Positions 18,176 through 27,838 of a stretch of 44,185 nt of DNA are shown here, piece after piece. Both the position numbers and the translations under genes were made by a program. The notes beneath the pieces are model-generated. The model saw only the letters and a program-made list of their open reading frames with translations, was not told where the DNA came from and searched no databases. The stretch lies in contig NZ_MSCO01000001.1 in assembly GCF_002954705.1 (NCBI RefSeq), positions 1,761,266 to 1,805,450 on the forward strand, read 5' to 3'. This DNA comes from Aliivibrio sifiae. Its GTDB lineage: Bacteria > Pseudomonadota > Gammaproteobacteria > Enterobacterales > Vibrionaceae. Each line of letters begins with the position of its first letter. Position 1 is the first letter of the stretch.

Positions 18176-19630
18176 ATGGATAAATTTTATCAAGCACTTA
18201 CTCTTATTGGTTTTATTTTATATTGGCTACTCGTCGCCGGTGTAACGATACGTGTTGTTTTTAAACCAAGACCTGTTGGTGTCTCTTTAGCTTGGTTAAT
18301 GATCATTTATATCATTCCAGTATTAGGGGTAATGGCATATTTCTTAATTGGAGAACTGAATCTTGGCCGAACCCGTGGTGAACGAGCTAGAGCTATGTTT
18401 ACTCCTTATGAAGAATGGTTTGCACAAGTCCATAATTGTCAGCACCACCAACCTCAATCTATTTCTCATAGAATCTCAGCAATTCATAATCTCTGCTCAA
18501 ATAGATTAGGTATTCCCGCGTTGAGTGGCGATACTCTTTCGCTATTAAATACACCATCTGAAATTTTAATGGCTATTGTTAGAGATATTGAAAAAGCAGA
18601 ACATGAAATCAATATGGAGTTTTACATTTGGCATCATGGGGGGCTAGCTGACAGTGTTGCAAGTGCATTAATAAAAGCAGCAAAACGTGGCGTTGTCGTT
18701 AATGTACTTTTAGATTCGGCAGGAAGTATCGATTTCTTTAAAAGTCATTGGCCTAAGCTTCTTAGAAGTTCAGGCGTCAATATTGTAGAAGCACTCAGTG
18801 TTAGCCCTCTTCGTATGTTTTTTAGACGGTTAGATTTACGTCTCCATCGTAAAATTGTCGTCATCGATAATATGATTGCTTATACCGGTTCAATGAATCT
18901 AGTTGATCCTCAATATTTCAAGCAAAACTCAGGGGTTGGGCAATGGGTTGACGTAATGATCCGCTTAACTGGTCCTAATGTCGCAGTGTTAAATACGATT
19001 CATGCGTGGGATTGGGAAGTAGAAACAGGGATCAGAGAATTACCGACGTTACCTGAATGTCCTATTTCAATAGACCCATTCAATCACACAACTCAAGTGG
19101 TTCCATCAGGGCCAGGGATGCCTGATGATATTATTCAACAGGTTTTAATCACTGCAATTAATCAAGCAAGAACATCAATTACGATCACAACTCCTTATTT
19201 TGTGCCTAGTGAAATATTGCTTCATACATTACGAACTACAGCACATCGAGGAGTTGAAGTTAAATTAATTTTACCGAAGAAAAATGACTCATTGATGGTG
19301 AGTTGGGCATCTAAATCTTTCTTTGAGACACTACTTAAAGCCGGTGTTCAAATCCATGAATTTAATGGAGGGCTATTGCATACCAAATCCGTCGTTATTG
19401 ATAATAGCCATTGTATTATTGGTACCGTCAACTTAGATATGCGAAGTTTTTGGCTCAACTTTGAAGTAAGTTTAATTGTTGATGATCCTGAATTTACTAA
19501 ACAACTCTCATGGGTTCTTGATAGTTACTTAGATCAATCAACACCTGTTGATTTAGCAACTTGGCAACAACGTAATTTACCGCATCGTTTTACTGAACGA
19601 TTCTTTTCTATGTTTAGTCCATTGCTTTAA
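18176..19630 (+). CDS. cls: Cardiolipin synthase A
   Basis: This is a membrane-bound phospholipase D-family enzyme that joins two phosphatidylglycerol molecules into cardiolipin and glycerol. It has 484 residues, close to E. coli ClsA (486). Two N-terminal transmembrane helices (about 5-28 and 38-58) precede a soluble part with two HKD motifs. The first is His224-Lys226-Asp231 in LHRKIVVID and the second His402-Lys404-Asp409 in LHTKSVVID. In E. coli ClsA the second motif is at 404/406/411. It is a single-gene transcript with a strong terminator at 19678. Confidence 0.95.
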   Translation: MDKFYQALTLIGFILYWLLVAGVTIRVVFKPRPVGVSLAWLMIIYIIPVLGVMAYFLIGELNLGRTRGERARAMFTPYEEWFAQVHNCQHHQPQSISHRISAIHNLCSNRLGIPALSGDTLSLLNTPSEILMAIVRDIEKAEHEINMEFYIWHHGGLADSVASALIKAAKRGVVVNVLLDSAGSIDFFKSHWPKLLRSSGVNIVEALSVSPLRMFFRRLDLRLHRKIVVIDNMIAYTGSMNLVDPQYFKQNSGVGQWVDVMIRLTGPNVAVLNTIHAWDWEVETGIRELPTLPECPISIDPFNHTTQVVPSGPGMPDDIIQQVLITAINQARTSITITTPYFVPSEILLHTLRTTAHRGVEVKLILPKKNDSLMVSWASKSFFETLLKAGVQIHEFNGGLLHTKSVVIDNSHCIIGTVNLDMRSFWLNFEVSLIVDDPEFTKQLSWVLDSYLDQSTPVDLATWQQRNLPHRFTERFFSMFSPLL

Positions 19631-19677
19631 CAGTACTAATTCCAAAACTTAATATAAGAAAATCTAATAAACATAAA

Positions 19678-19715
19678 AAAGCCCGTCTCTTAGCATTTAA
19701 GTGACGGGCTTTTAA
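19678..19715. terminator. Bidirectional terminator between cls and folE
   Basis: AAAAGCCCGTC pairs with GACGGGCTTTT, and inside it CTTA pairs with TAAG across one mismatch. A and T runs on both flanks suit the two convergent genes. Confidence 0.87.
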
Positions 19716-19729
19716 ATATCATATTTCTA

Positions 19730-20383
19730 TTAACGAATACCGCTTAAAAACTCATGTCTTGTTGCTGGGTTTCGTTTAAAAATCCCACCAAGAGCAGTGG
19801 TTGTTGTACTGCTTGTTGCGTCCATAATGCCACGAGATTTAACGCAATAATGCGTAGCTTCCATCGTTATCGCAACATCATCACTACCAAGTAACGTTTG
19901 CAACGCAACTAAAATTTGTTGAGTCATGCGTTCTTGCACTTGTGGGCGCTGCGCAAAGAATCGAACAATACGATTAATTTTAGATAAGCCAATAATTTTC
20001 TGACGAGGGATATAAGCAACCGTTGCTTTCCCGTCAATAGTGACTAAGTGATGCTCACAAGTACTAGTAAGCGTAATATCATTCACTCGTACCATTTCAT
20101 CACAATTCATCTTATTTTCAATGACAGTAATTTTAGGGAAATTCGCGTAATCTAAACCAGAAAAAATCTCATCTACATACATTTTAGCAATTCGGTGAGG
20201 CGTTTCCTCTAAACTATCATCACTAAGATCTAGACTTAACAGCGTTAAGATTTCACGCATGTGGTCTTCTATACGTTCTTTTTTTTCTTCACGACTAATT
20301 CCATTTTCCTTCATTGGCGTCTCAAGACCACGCGCGATAAGGGCATCACGCACTAAAATGGCTGATTCACTGAATGATGACAT
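19730..20383 (-). CDS. folE: GTP cyclohydrolase I
   Basis: This enzyme converts GTP to 7,8-dihydroneopterin triphosphate, the first step of tetrahydrofolate (and queuosine precursor) synthesis. The 217-residue chain has the zinc ligands Cys109 (with His111 and His112 in TCEHH) and Cys180 (HYC), plus catalytic-site residues such as those in GLSKINRIV and [11 protein letters not shown]. The frame extends upstream to a TTG at 20395. The ATG at 20383 is better: GGAG lies seven bases before it and [11 protein letters not shown] aligns with E. coli FolE. It is divergent from moeA, with 150 bases between. Confidence 0.96.
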   Translation of the reverse strand: MSSFSESAILVRDALIARGLETPMKENGISREEKKERIEDHMREILTLLSLDLSDDSLEETPHRIAKMYVDEIFSGLDYANFPKITVIENKMNCDEMVRVNDITLTSTCEHHLVTIDGKATVAYIPRQKIIGLSKINRIVRFFAQRPQVQERMTQQILVALQTLLGSDDVAITMEATHYCVKSRGIMDATSSTTTTALGGIFKRNPATRHEFLSGIR

Positions 20384-20533
20384 CGTATACTCCAAATAAC
20401 CTAATCAATTGAACTTTGCTAAGGATACTCGCTCTGTCAGATAAATACACCCTGATTTTACTGGGTCTATTAGATGTTCAGAGGTAAAATATGATAATGT
20501 GCAGTCATTATTACTATTAATTTAGAGAGTATC

Positions 20534-21781
20534 ATGATGGATTGCTGCGCAACTCAAGGTTTGATCCCCGTAGAAACCGCTTTGGACACCCTTTTATCTC
20601 AAGTTTCCCCTATCTCAAATACAAACACATTACCGCTTTCTGATGCGATTGGTTTTGTTTTAGCTGAAGATATCTGCTCTCCAATTAATGTTCCTCCTTT
20701 TGCAAACTCTGCAATGGATGGCTATGCCGTTCGTATCTCTGACTTAGAGCAATCCTTAACACTGCCTCTAACAGGAAAATCATTTGCAGGGATCCCCTTT
20801 GAAGGAAAGTGGGCAGCACAAAGTACCATCAGAATCATGACCGGAGCAAAAATCCCTGAGGGTTGTGACGCCGTTATTATGCAAGAACTGACTTCAGATT
20901 CAGGCGGTAACATTACCTTTGATCTGTCTTTAGCTGATGTTAAACCACAAACCAATATCCGCCCAATTGGTGATGATGTTGCTCAAGGACAAACCGTTTT
21001 AGAAAAAGGCCATCGCTTAACACCACGAGATATCCCTCTAATTGCTTCTTTAGGCATTAATGATATTCCAGTGGTAGTAAAACCAAAAGTTGCCTTCTTC
21101 TCTACCGGTGATGAGCTAAAACCGTTAGGCCAACCATTAGAAGATGGTCAGATCTACGACAGTAACCGCTATGGTATCAAAGTACTCATCGAACGTTTTG
21201 GTTGCGAAGCTATTGATTTAGGTATCATCCCTGATTGCCCAAAAACACTAAAAGAAGTGTTCTTAAAAGCAGATAAAGAAGCCGATGTTGTCGTTACTTC
21301 TGGCGGAGTAAGCGTTGGTGAAGCTGATTATACAAAAGACATTTTAGATGAACTCGGGAAAATTGGCTTTTGGAAGCTCGCGATTAAACCGGGTAAACCG
21401 TTCGCATTTGGTAATTTACCAAATTCTTATTTCTGCGGATTACCAGGTAATCCAGTTTCTGCGATGCTAACCATGTATGTGTTAGTTCAGCCAATGTTAG
21501 CGAAATTAGCGGGTCACTCAAAGTGGGAAGCACCACAATCCATCCCTGCCGTCTCAACAACACTATTTAAGAAACGCCCAGGCCGTACAGATTATCAGCG
21601 TGGCATTTACTCTATTAATGCTCAAGGACAATTTGAAGTAGCAACAACAGGCAACCAAGGTTCAGGCGCATTCAGCTCAATGAGTGTTGCAAACTGTTTT
21701 GTTGTGTTAGAACGCGAGCGCGGCCGTGTTGAAGCGGGCGAAATGGTCACTATTGAATTGTTTAACTCTTCTTTGTATTAA
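20534..21781 (+). CDS. moeA: Molybdopterin molybdenumtransferase
   Basis: This enzyme inserts molybdate into adenylated molybdopterin to complete the molybdenum cofactor used by nitrate, TMAO and formate enzymes. The 415-residue protein shows the family motifs NSAMDGYAVR, RIMTGAKIPEGCDAV, FSTGDEL, QIYDSNR, SGGVSVGEADYTK and GLPGNPVSAM. The last C-terminal domain begins near residue 335. It is followed by moeB after a 13-base gap, the same pairing as in E. coli. A molybdenum-cofactor step fits the anaerobic enzymes suggested by pflA and TorS/TorT in the same window. Confidence 0.97.
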   Translation: MMDCCATQGLIPVETALDTLLSQVSPISNTNTLPLSDAIGFVLAEDICSPINVPPFANSAMDGYAVRISDLEQSLTLPLTGKSFAGIPFEGKWAAQSTIRIMTGAKIPEGCDAVIMQELTSDSGGNITFDLSLADVKPQTNIRPIGDDVAQGQTVLEKGHRLTPRDIPLIASLGINDIPVVVKPKVAFFSTGDELKPLGQPLEDGQIYDSNRYGIKVLIERFGCEAIDLGIIPDCPKTLKEVFLKADKEADVVVTSGGVSVGEADYTKDILDELGKIGFWKLAIKPGKPFAFGNLPNSYFCGLPGNPVSAMLTMYVLVQPMLAKLAGHSKWEAPQSIPAVSTTLFKKRPGRTDYQRGIYSINAQGQFEVATTGNQGSGAFSSMSVANCFVVLERERGRVEAGEMVTIELFNSSLY

Positions 21782-21794
21782 AGAGCATTTAAAG

Positions 21795-22544
21795 ATGGCT
21801 GAATTAACCGATCAAGAAATGTTGCGCTACAATCGTCAAATCATTCTAAGAAATTTTGATTTTGATGGTCAAGAACGCTTAAAAGAAAGTTCAATTCTAA
21901 TTATTGGTGCTGGCGGTTTAGGCTGTGCTTCGAGCCAATATTTAGCAGCTGCGGGTGTGGGAAAGCTCACCCTAGTGGACGATGATATTGTTGAACTCTC
22001 TAATCTCCAACGCCAAGTTCTTCATTGCGATGAAACCATTGGAGGTAAAAAAGTTATTTCTGCAAAAATGGCATTGAATCGCATCAATCCTCATTGCCAT
22101 ATTGATACTCTTGATAAGCGCTTATCTGATGATGAGTTACGTACACTTATTACTAATCATGATCTAGTACTAGATGGTACTGATAACGTAGATACTCGTA
22201 ATCAATTAAATCGCTTATGCTTTGAGTCAAAAACACCATTGGTATCTGGTGCAGCGATACGCATGGAAGGTCAAGTAAGCGTTTATACTTATCAAGATAA
22301 TGAACCATGTTATCAGTGCTTAAGCAGTTTATTTGGTCAACAAACATTAACCTGTGTTGAAGCTGGAGTAATGTCCCCTGTCGTTGGGATTATTGGCGCA
22401 ACTCAAGCCTTGGAAGCAATTAAAGTATTAGCTAATTATGGCCAACCGCTGATCAATAAATTACTAATATTAGATGCCCTTTCAATGAACTGGCGTGAAA
22501 TGAAGTTGATGAAGCAATCTTCATGTTCGGTATGCTCTATATAA
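21795..22544 (+). CDS. moeB: Molybdopterin-synthase adenylyltransferase
   Basis: This E1-like enzyme adenylates the C-terminal glycine of MoaD so that sulphur can be loaded for molybdopterin synthesis. The 249-residue protein has the nucleotide-binding GAGGLG at 38-43, Asp130 in DGTDN, and zinc-binding Cys172/Cys175 (CYQC) and Cys244/Cys247 (CSVC), all identical in number to E. coli MoeB. An open frame reaches back to 21726 inside moeA. The ATG at 21795 is supported by AAGAG upstream and by the family N-terminus MAELTDQEMLRYNRQI. Confidence 0.97.
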   Translation: MAELTDQEMLRYNRQIILRNFDFDGQERLKESSILIIGAGGLGCASSQYLAAAGVGKLTLVDDDIVELSNLQRQVLHCDETIGGKKVISAKMALNRINPHCHIDTLDKRLSDDELRTLITNHDLVLDGTDNVDTRNQLNRLCFESKTPLVSGAAIRMEGQVSVYTYQDNEPCYQCLSSLFGQQTLTCVEAGVMSPVVGIIGATQALEAIKVLANYGQPLINKLLILDALSMNWREMKLMKQSSCSVCSI

Positions 22545-22559
22545 GTTCACTGGTCATTT

Positions 22560-22592
22560 AAAGCTACTTATCTACTAAAAATAAGTAGCTTT
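22560..22592. terminator. Convergent terminator between moeB and the diguanylate cyclase gene
   Basis: Twelve-base arms AAAGCTACTTAT and ATAAGTAGCTTT flank a nine-base loop. The second arm touches the last bases of the minus-strand gene. The flanking U tracts are short. Confidence 0.78.
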
Positions 22593-24708
22593 AATTAACC
22601 GTTTTACAGCAGATTGAATTCCTTTTTTCTTTCGCTTTATATAATTGAATATCCGCTTCATGATATATATGGTCGATACTTTTGACGGCTTTGTTTGCAA
22701 CAATACAACCAATAGAAACAGTTAAAAACTCAGAAACAGAACTTAAGTTATGCTCAATTTTCTTAACCGCTAATAGATGTTGAATACGACATGCTATTTG
22801 TTCTAAATCATCAATATTAACGCCAGATAAACACACTGCAAACTCCTCCCCACCTATACGGCAAAAAGAAGCTCCCGGAAGCGCATTAACAGCATCATTT
22901 AAAATCCTTGCGAGCATCAACAGTGCTTTATCTCCCTGTAAATGCCCATAACAAGTGTTATAAAGTCCAAAAAAATCAATATCAATTAAAAGCACAGCTA
23001 CGTTTGATGCATTTGGTGTTTTTAATATCTGATTGAATTTTTTTTCAAACTGTCGCCGATTACCAAGCTCAGTTAAAGGATCTTGCAAAGATAATAACTC
23101 TAACTGTTCATTCATTGTTTCTAACTGCTTTGTTCTCGCTTTAATTTTAAGTTCTAGTTCTTTATTTAATTTCTCTAAACGTTCAGTTGCTTGGGTACGT
23201 TGTAAGACCTCACTTAATGTAGATATAAATAAATTAACTATTTCTCTTTCTTCTGTACTGAGAACTTTCTTCGTCAAAAAGTTATCTACAACAACAAAGG
23301 CAAAGGGTTTCTTATCTGTAGTTTGTATTAATGCAATGCCTTTACACCCAAAACCAATCACTTCCATGTCATGAAAAATAGGGGCTGATTCTGTATATAT
23401 AAGTGTTTCAGGTTTATCTATTGCTTCTTGAACTACATCTAGATTTTCACTATAGAAATAAGATTCATCAACGGTGTTGCCTTGCTGATCTGTCCCCCAT
23501 GTTCCTTGCAAACTTGTACAGTCTTCATTAGTTAATAAAATGCCAAGACGGTCTACACCTAAATGCTTAATAGCAAAAGAAACTGCACTTTGACATACAT
23601 CACTTAATGTTTCACAACGAGAGAAACCGACTAAACTGATATTCAATAAACGTACCGCTTGCTCACGTCGCTTTCTAATATAAATCTGAGATAATAATGC
23701 TGCAAAAGACTTCAACATCTCTTGCTGATAAATAGTAATTGGTTCACGATGAATAAAGTTATCTAACGCTAACCAACCTACAGGGTAGTTCTCCCCCCTT
23801 AATATCAACATCGCATTCCATCCTTCGCCAACAACCTCCCCTGCTGTATAAAGTGGTGCGGGCTCAACGACAACTAACGTTTCTGAACGGCTGTATAGTG
23901 CATCAATATAAGAAGGTTCTAATTGATTTAAGTCGTATGTTTTATGATGCTCTCGAACCGTCTCTCCATTCTCATTTGTCCCATATGTACTACTAAAGGA
24001 TCTCTGCTTATAATCCAGTAGCATAAATACACTACGATCAAAACCCATATCATCTCGAACGGCTTCAACCGCCGCTTTAAACAATTCATCCAATGTTTCA
24101 TGTTTTGATAAGTTAAGAGAGATATTTTGGACTAGTTTCATTTTATCAAGAAAAAGCTCGCGTTCTTTTATCTCATCTAAGTATTTAGCCGCTCTCATGT
24201 CTCTTAAGCGAATTTCATTGCTCGCATTCCTTTCAGCTCTAATACATTGCCACTGAGATGCAGCGATGTATAGAAAGTTCAGCTTATGCTGTTCAGCTAA
24301 AATTTCAGGAGAGATCTTTATGTTTTCAATCACTAAATAGGTACGATTACTGGTATGGCTATCTAATACAAACAAGAATGTGTTATGACTCAATGCTTGT
24401 CTGTAATCCCAGCCAATGCTATTACTAGCAATAGAAATTAGCCCATCACTACTGCCAAATTGACTAGCCCAAACCCAAAGGCTCATAGGAATACGGTCTA
24501 AAGGTAAGTCATCACCATATATATAATCTTCATGATAATCATAGCTGTCTTTACGAAAAGAAATAATGGCTGCTGATGTCGCTTCAAAATTAGATGAGAA
24601 GTACTCAAAAAGAAGATCCGAAATGATTTGTCTATCATGACATTGAATTATTTTTTGCTCTAACGTTTGTTTACTCTCAGCGTTAGTCAGTTCAAGACTC
24701 TGAATCAT
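22591..24708 (-). CDS. Diguanylate cyclase with two GAF-like sensor domains
   Basis: This is a predicted cytoplasmic enzyme making cyclic-di-GMP from two GTP. Of its 705 residues, about 1-180 have no recognised domain. Two GAF-like repeats follow (about 193-343 and 352-502), then a charged coiled coil (about 503-540) and a GGDEF domain (541-700). The active site reads GGEEF at 619-623, and DIDFFGLYN and GHLQGD are present. The product-inhibition RxxD site is missing: the equivalent residues are LPGA. No transmembrane helix is seen, so the signal is probably intracellular. The two GAF repeats are similar to each other (GTNENGETV and GTDQQGNTV), indicating an internal duplication. Confidence 0.9.
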   Translation of the reverse strand: MIQSLELTNAESKQTLEQKIIQCHDRQIISDLLFEYFSSNFEATSAAIISFRKDSYDYHEDYIYGDDLPLDRIPMSLWVWASQFGSSDGLISIASNSIGWDYRQALSHNTFLFVLDSHTSNRTYLVIENIKISPEILAEQHKLNFLYIAASQWQCIRAERNASNEIRLRDMRAAKYLDEIKERELFLDKMKLVQNISLNLSKHETLDELFKAAVEAVRDDMGFDRSVFMLLDYKQRSFSSTYGTNENGETVREHHKTYDLNQLEPSYIDALYSRSETLVVVEPAPLYTAGEVVGEGWNAMLILRGENYPVGWLALDNFIHREPITIYQQEMLKSFAALLSQIYIRKRREQAVRLLNISLVGFSRCETLSDVCQSAVSFAIKHLGVDRLGILLTNEDCTSLQGTWGTDQQGNTVDESYFYSENLDVVQEAIDKPETLIYTESAPIFHDMEVIGFGCKGIALIQTTDKKPFAFVVVDNFLTKKVLSTEEREIVNLFISTLSEVLQRTQATERLEKLNKELELKIKARTKQLETMNEQLELLSLQDPLTELGNRRQFEKKFNQILKTPNASNVAVLLIDIDFFGLYNTCYGHLQGDKALLMLARILNDAVNALPGASFCRIGGEEFAVCLSGVNIDDLEQIACRIQHLLAVKKIEHNLSSVSEFLTVSIGCIVANKAVKSIDHIYHEADIQLYKAKEKRNSICCKTVN

Positions 24709-25124
24709 TTTTATTTATCAGCACCCAATTCGGATTAATACACAATAATGCATATTTTAAAAAAAATAAGCGAATAAACCACTAGCGCCGTTTATTTATT
24801 TGCGAAACACATCAATAAAAAGTTGATTAAATAACAAACGATTACATTCTCATTGGTTGAAATATCACCAAAAAATTAACCATACATGAAGTATCTTCTT
24901 ATAAAATCATGAATAAAAGTATTATTTATTTTTCATTAAAAACACAAAGAAAAAACATATCTCCATGATAATTAAAAACAAATAGATAAAAAACATTTCC
25001 TTAAAAAAATAAATATAGCCTTGTCATACACTTTTAAGAAAACTGAAATATTACTGTCATATAAATTTCCTAAAGTGACCTCGTCAACTTAATCCGGCAC
25101 GTATGCCTCATAAAGGAAATGAAA
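24709..25124. promoter_or_regulatory. Intergenic region upstream of pstS
   Basis: About 400 very AT-rich bases between the divergent diguanylate cyclase and pstS genes. The part next to pstS holds the Pho-box array at 25021-25071 and the ribosome binding site AAAGGA at about 25112-25117. In the rest I see only A/T tracts. Confidence 0.6.
25021..25071 (+). promoter_or_regulatory. Pho-box array of the pst operon
   Basis: Seven-base units recur every 11 bases: TTGTCAT (25021), TTTTAAG (25032), CTGAAAT (25043), CTGTCAT (25054) and ATTTCCT (25065). PhoB binds direct repeats of CTGTCAT spaced by four AT-rich bases. Units 1 and 4 match best, units 3 and 4 make a good box, and the phase is exact. 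The array ends about 50 bases before the pstS start, so it is placed to activate transcription under phosphate limitation. Confidence 0.8.
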
Positions 25125-25946
25125 ATGAAAAAGTCAGTTATCGGCGCACTAGCAATTCTGAGTTCAGTAGTAGCATTACCAGCATCAGCGAAAGAAACTA
25201 TTTCTGCCGTTGGTTCAAGCAGCGTGACCCCTTTAATGGAAGTGTTTTCTGAAACTTACATGAAAGATCACTCAACCGTGTATATCGAAGTTCAAGGTCC
25301 TGGTTCTTCAGCTGGTGTAAAAGCGGCAAAGAATGGTTCTGCAGATTTAGGTATGTCATCACGTAACCTTAAAGCATCAGAAAAAGAATCAACACTAAAA
25401 GAATTAGTAGTTGCACACGATGGCATCGCTGTTGTGGTTAACCCAAGTAATAAATTAAAAGGGTTAACTTCTGAACAAGTAACTGCTATCTACAAAGGTG
25501 AAGTGAAAAACTGGAAAGAAGTTGGTGGTGCAGACAAACCAATCGTTGCTATTACTCGTGACACCGCTTCTGGTACTCGTGGCGCATTTGAAGACATCAT
25601 GAGCCTAAAGAAAAAAGTATCAGGTATGAAAGTTTCAGCGATTTCACAACGAGCTCAAGTTGCTAATGGCAATGGCGCCTTAAAAACAATGGTTGCAAGT
25701 AATCCATACGCTATTGGTTACATTTCTTTAGGCACTGTAGATAGCTCTGTTCATGCACTTTCAATTGATAATGTAGTACCAAGCGTTGCCGATATTAAAA
25801 ATGGTACATATAAAGTGTCTCGCCCTTTCCTTGTCCTATACAAAGAAGGACAACCATCAGCTGAAGCTCAAAAATTCCTAGAATGGATGACAGCAGAAAC
25901 AGCTCAAAACCTAGTTGAAAAGAAAGGCTACATCTCAGTTAACTAA
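25125..25946 (+). CDS. pstS: Phosphate ABC transporter, periplasmic phosphate-binding protein
   Basis: This protein binds phosphate in the periplasm and passes it to PstCA. The 273-residue precursor has a signal peptide ending LPASA-KETIS. Phosphate-pocket segments are visible: AVGSSSVTPLM, GPGSSAGVKAAKNGSADLGMSSR and TRDTASGTRGAF. It belongs to the short PstS type rather than the 346-residue E. coli type. The ATG at 25125 is preferred because AAAGGA lies about eight bases upstream; the in-frame ATG at 25119 is too close. A terminator follows, before pstC. Confidence 0.95.
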   Translation: MKKSVIGALAILSSVVALPASAKETISAVGSSSVTPLMEVFSETYMKDHSTVYIEVQGPGSSAGVKAAKNGSADLGMSSRNLKASEKESTLKELVVAHDGIAVVVNPSNKLKGLTSEQVTAIYKGEVKNWKEVGGADKPIVAITRDTASGTRGAFEDIMSLKKKVSGMKVSAISQRAQVANGNGALKTMVASNPYAIGYISLGTVDSSVHALSIDNVVPSVADIKNGTYKVSRPFLVLYKEGQPSAEAQKFLEWMTAETAQNLVEKKGYISVN

Positions 25947-25961
25947 TTTCTACCTTAATTT

Positions 25962-25988
25962 GCCTGACCTGCGAAGGTCAGGCTTTTT
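25962..25988 (+). terminator. Attenuating terminator between pstS and pstC
   Basis: GCCTGACCT (25962-25970) and AGGTCAGGC (25975-25983) with a GCGA loop, then five T. Its position inside the operon implies that most transcripts stop here, giving more PstS than permease. Confidence 0.88.
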
Positions 25989-26021
25989 CCATTTCGAATT
26001 TTTCGACATGTGAGTATTTTT

Positions 26022-26948
26022 ATGACCATCGCAATGAATAATCAAAATTCAGTAAATCAAGATACCCCTTCAAAAAGCCCGCTAAGGCAAAAAAAGCGAG
26101 TGGATTGGAGAGAACGAATTTTTCACGGTTTATTTTTAAGTTGTGCTGTTATTGGTATCGTTTCACTAGCAACTATTGCTTATTTCATCGTTAAAGAAAG
26201 TATTCCAGCATTCCAACAAGTTGGTGTAAGCGGTATTGTATTTGGTCAAGATTGGCTACCGCCTGCGCTCTATGGTGTCTTCACCATGATTGTTGCTTCT
26301 GTTGTGTCAACCTTCGGTGCCGTTCTTGTTGGTGTGCCTATTGGAATACTAACGGCTATTTTTATTGCAGAAATCGCCCCTAAACGTGTTGCTGATATCA
26401 TTCGTCCTGCCGTTGAGCTGCTGGCTGGTATCCCATCAGTTGTTTATGGTTTTTTTGGTCTTGTTATTATCGTTCCGCTTATTCAAGACGTCTTTCAAGT
26501 TCCTGCTGGTAACACCATTCTGGCTGGTATTATCGTGCTAGGAGTAATGATCTTACCTACCGTTATTACGGTATCAGAAACCTCTATCAGAGCAGTTCCT
26601 GCCACTTATAAAGAAGGGTCTTTGGCACTCGGGGCATCTAAAATATTTACCATATTCCGCATCCTTCTTCCTGCTGCTCGTTCAGGCATAATGACTGGCG
26701 TAATTTTAGGTATTGCTCGAGCATTAGGCGAAACGATGGCAATCATTATGGTTATGGGTAATGCCCCTGCCATGCCAGAAGGTATCTTAGATTCAGCGCG
26801 AACATTAACCGCAAACATCGCAATTGAAATGTCATACGCAAGTGGTATCCATGCTAACGCGTTATACGCAACGGGTGTTGTTCTGTTAGTTTTCATCATG
26901 TCACTTAACGGCATTCTTCTTTACTTAAATCGTGAAACGGCGAAATAA
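26022..26948 (+). CDS. pstC: Phosphate ABC transporter, permease PstC
   Basis: This is one of two inner-membrane subunits that move phosphate into the cytoplasm. The product is about 308 residues with a hydrophilic N-terminal tail, a first helix near residues 37-60 and further membrane segments. The family motifs ELLAGIPSVVYGFFGL and the EAA-like loop KEGSLALGASKIFTIFRILLP are present. The frame opens with a GTG at 26010. The ATG at 26022 has GTGAG seven bases upstream, and an ATG at 26034 is also possible, so the exact start is uncertain. Confidence 0.93.
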   Translation: MTIAMNNQNSVNQDTPSKSPLRQKKRVDWRERIFHGLFLSCAVIGIVSLATIAYFIVKESIPAFQQVGVSGIVFGQDWLPPALYGVFTMIVASVVSTFGAVLVGVPIGILTAIFIAEIAPKRVADIIRPAVELLAGIPSVVYGFFGLVIIVPLIQDVFQVPAGNTILAGIIVLGVMILPTVITVSETSIRAVPATYKEGSLALGASKIFTIFRILLPAARSGIMTGVILGIARALGETMAIIMVMGNAPAMPEGILDSARTLTANIAIEMSYASGIHANALYATGVVLLVFIMSLNGILLYLNRETAK

Positions 26949-26952
26949 GACA

Positions 26953-27810
26953 ATGAATAAACTTAAAAAGCAACGTCAAATAAAAGATCAGATTGCCGCG
27001 GGATTCATCTGGCTATCAGCCGCGATTACCGTTGGATTCTTATTCTGGATCATCTGGTATATTCTTTCAAATGGCTTACAACACGTAAGTTGGTCATTCA
27101 TTACCGATGACTACACTCGTACAGGTGAAGAACACGGCATCTTCCCAATGATAGTCGCTACGCTCTATATGGTATTAGCCTCTATTGCTGTCGCTGCTCC
27201 TCTAGGAATAATGACCGCAATATACCTAACCGAGTACGCCAAGATTGGCAGTAAGTTCGTTAAAGTTATCCGCTTCTGCACTGAATCTCTTGCGGGCATT
27301 CCATCGATTATTTTCGGTTTATTTGGTATGACTTTCTTTGTGGGGATCTTAGGCCTAGGCTTCTCAATCCTTTCGGGTGCATTAACACTAAGTATACTTA
27401 TTTTACCTGTCATTATCCGAACAACAGAAGAGGCATTAATGGCAGTTCCTCAAACCTTCCGAGAAGGGTCTTATGGGTTAGGAGCATCAAAAATCTATAC
27501 TATCTGGCGTTTAATTTTACCAAGCGCAATGCCTGGCATTTTAACCTCAGTTATTTTAAGTATCGGTCGAGTAATCGGTGAGTCTGCGCCAGTATTCTTA
27601 ACCGCAGGTATGGTCGCTCGTATCCCTGATTCATTATTTGATTCGGGTAGAACATTAACCGTTCACCTATATAAGTTAACGACTGAACTCTTCACTATAG
27701 AAGAATGGAATCAGGCCTATGGCACAGCAACAGTACTTATTGTTCTTGTCTTAGTTATTAATATGCTTACAAAGCTACTAGCTCAAAAAATAAATAAAGC
27801 ATCACATTAA
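26953..27810 (+). CDS. pstA: Phosphate ABC transporter, permease PstA
   Basis: This is the second permease subunit of the phosphate importer, about 285 residues. It has the PstA motifs ESLAGIPSIIFGLFGM and the EAA loop REGSYGLGASKIYTIWRLILP, which contacts PstB. The start is taken at the ATG at 26953, four bases after the pstC stop. A GTG at 26932 in the same frame lies inside pstC and would add only a short basic peptide. There is no strong ribosome binding site, so translation is probably coupled to pstC. Confidence 0.94.
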   Translation: MNKLKKQRQIKDQIAAGFIWLSAAITVGFLFWIIWYILSNGLQHVSWSFITDDYTRTGEEHGIFPMIVATLYMVLASIAVAAPLGIMTAIYLTEYAKIGSKFVKVIRFCTESLAGIPSIIFGLFGMTFFVGILGLGFSILSGALTLSILILPVIIRTTEEALMAVPQTFREGSYGLGASKIYTIWRLILPSAMPGILTSVILSIGRVIGESAPVFLTAGMVARIPDSLFDSGRTLTVHLYKLTTELFTIEEWNQAYGTATVLIVLVLVINMLTKLLAQKINKASH

Positions 27811-27838
27811 TATAAAACTTATTACCCATTATTTATTC

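Noticed and set aside
21726-21794. N-terminal extension of moeB
   Set aside because: It lies mainly inside moeA; the ATG at 21795 gives the exact E. coli residue numbering.
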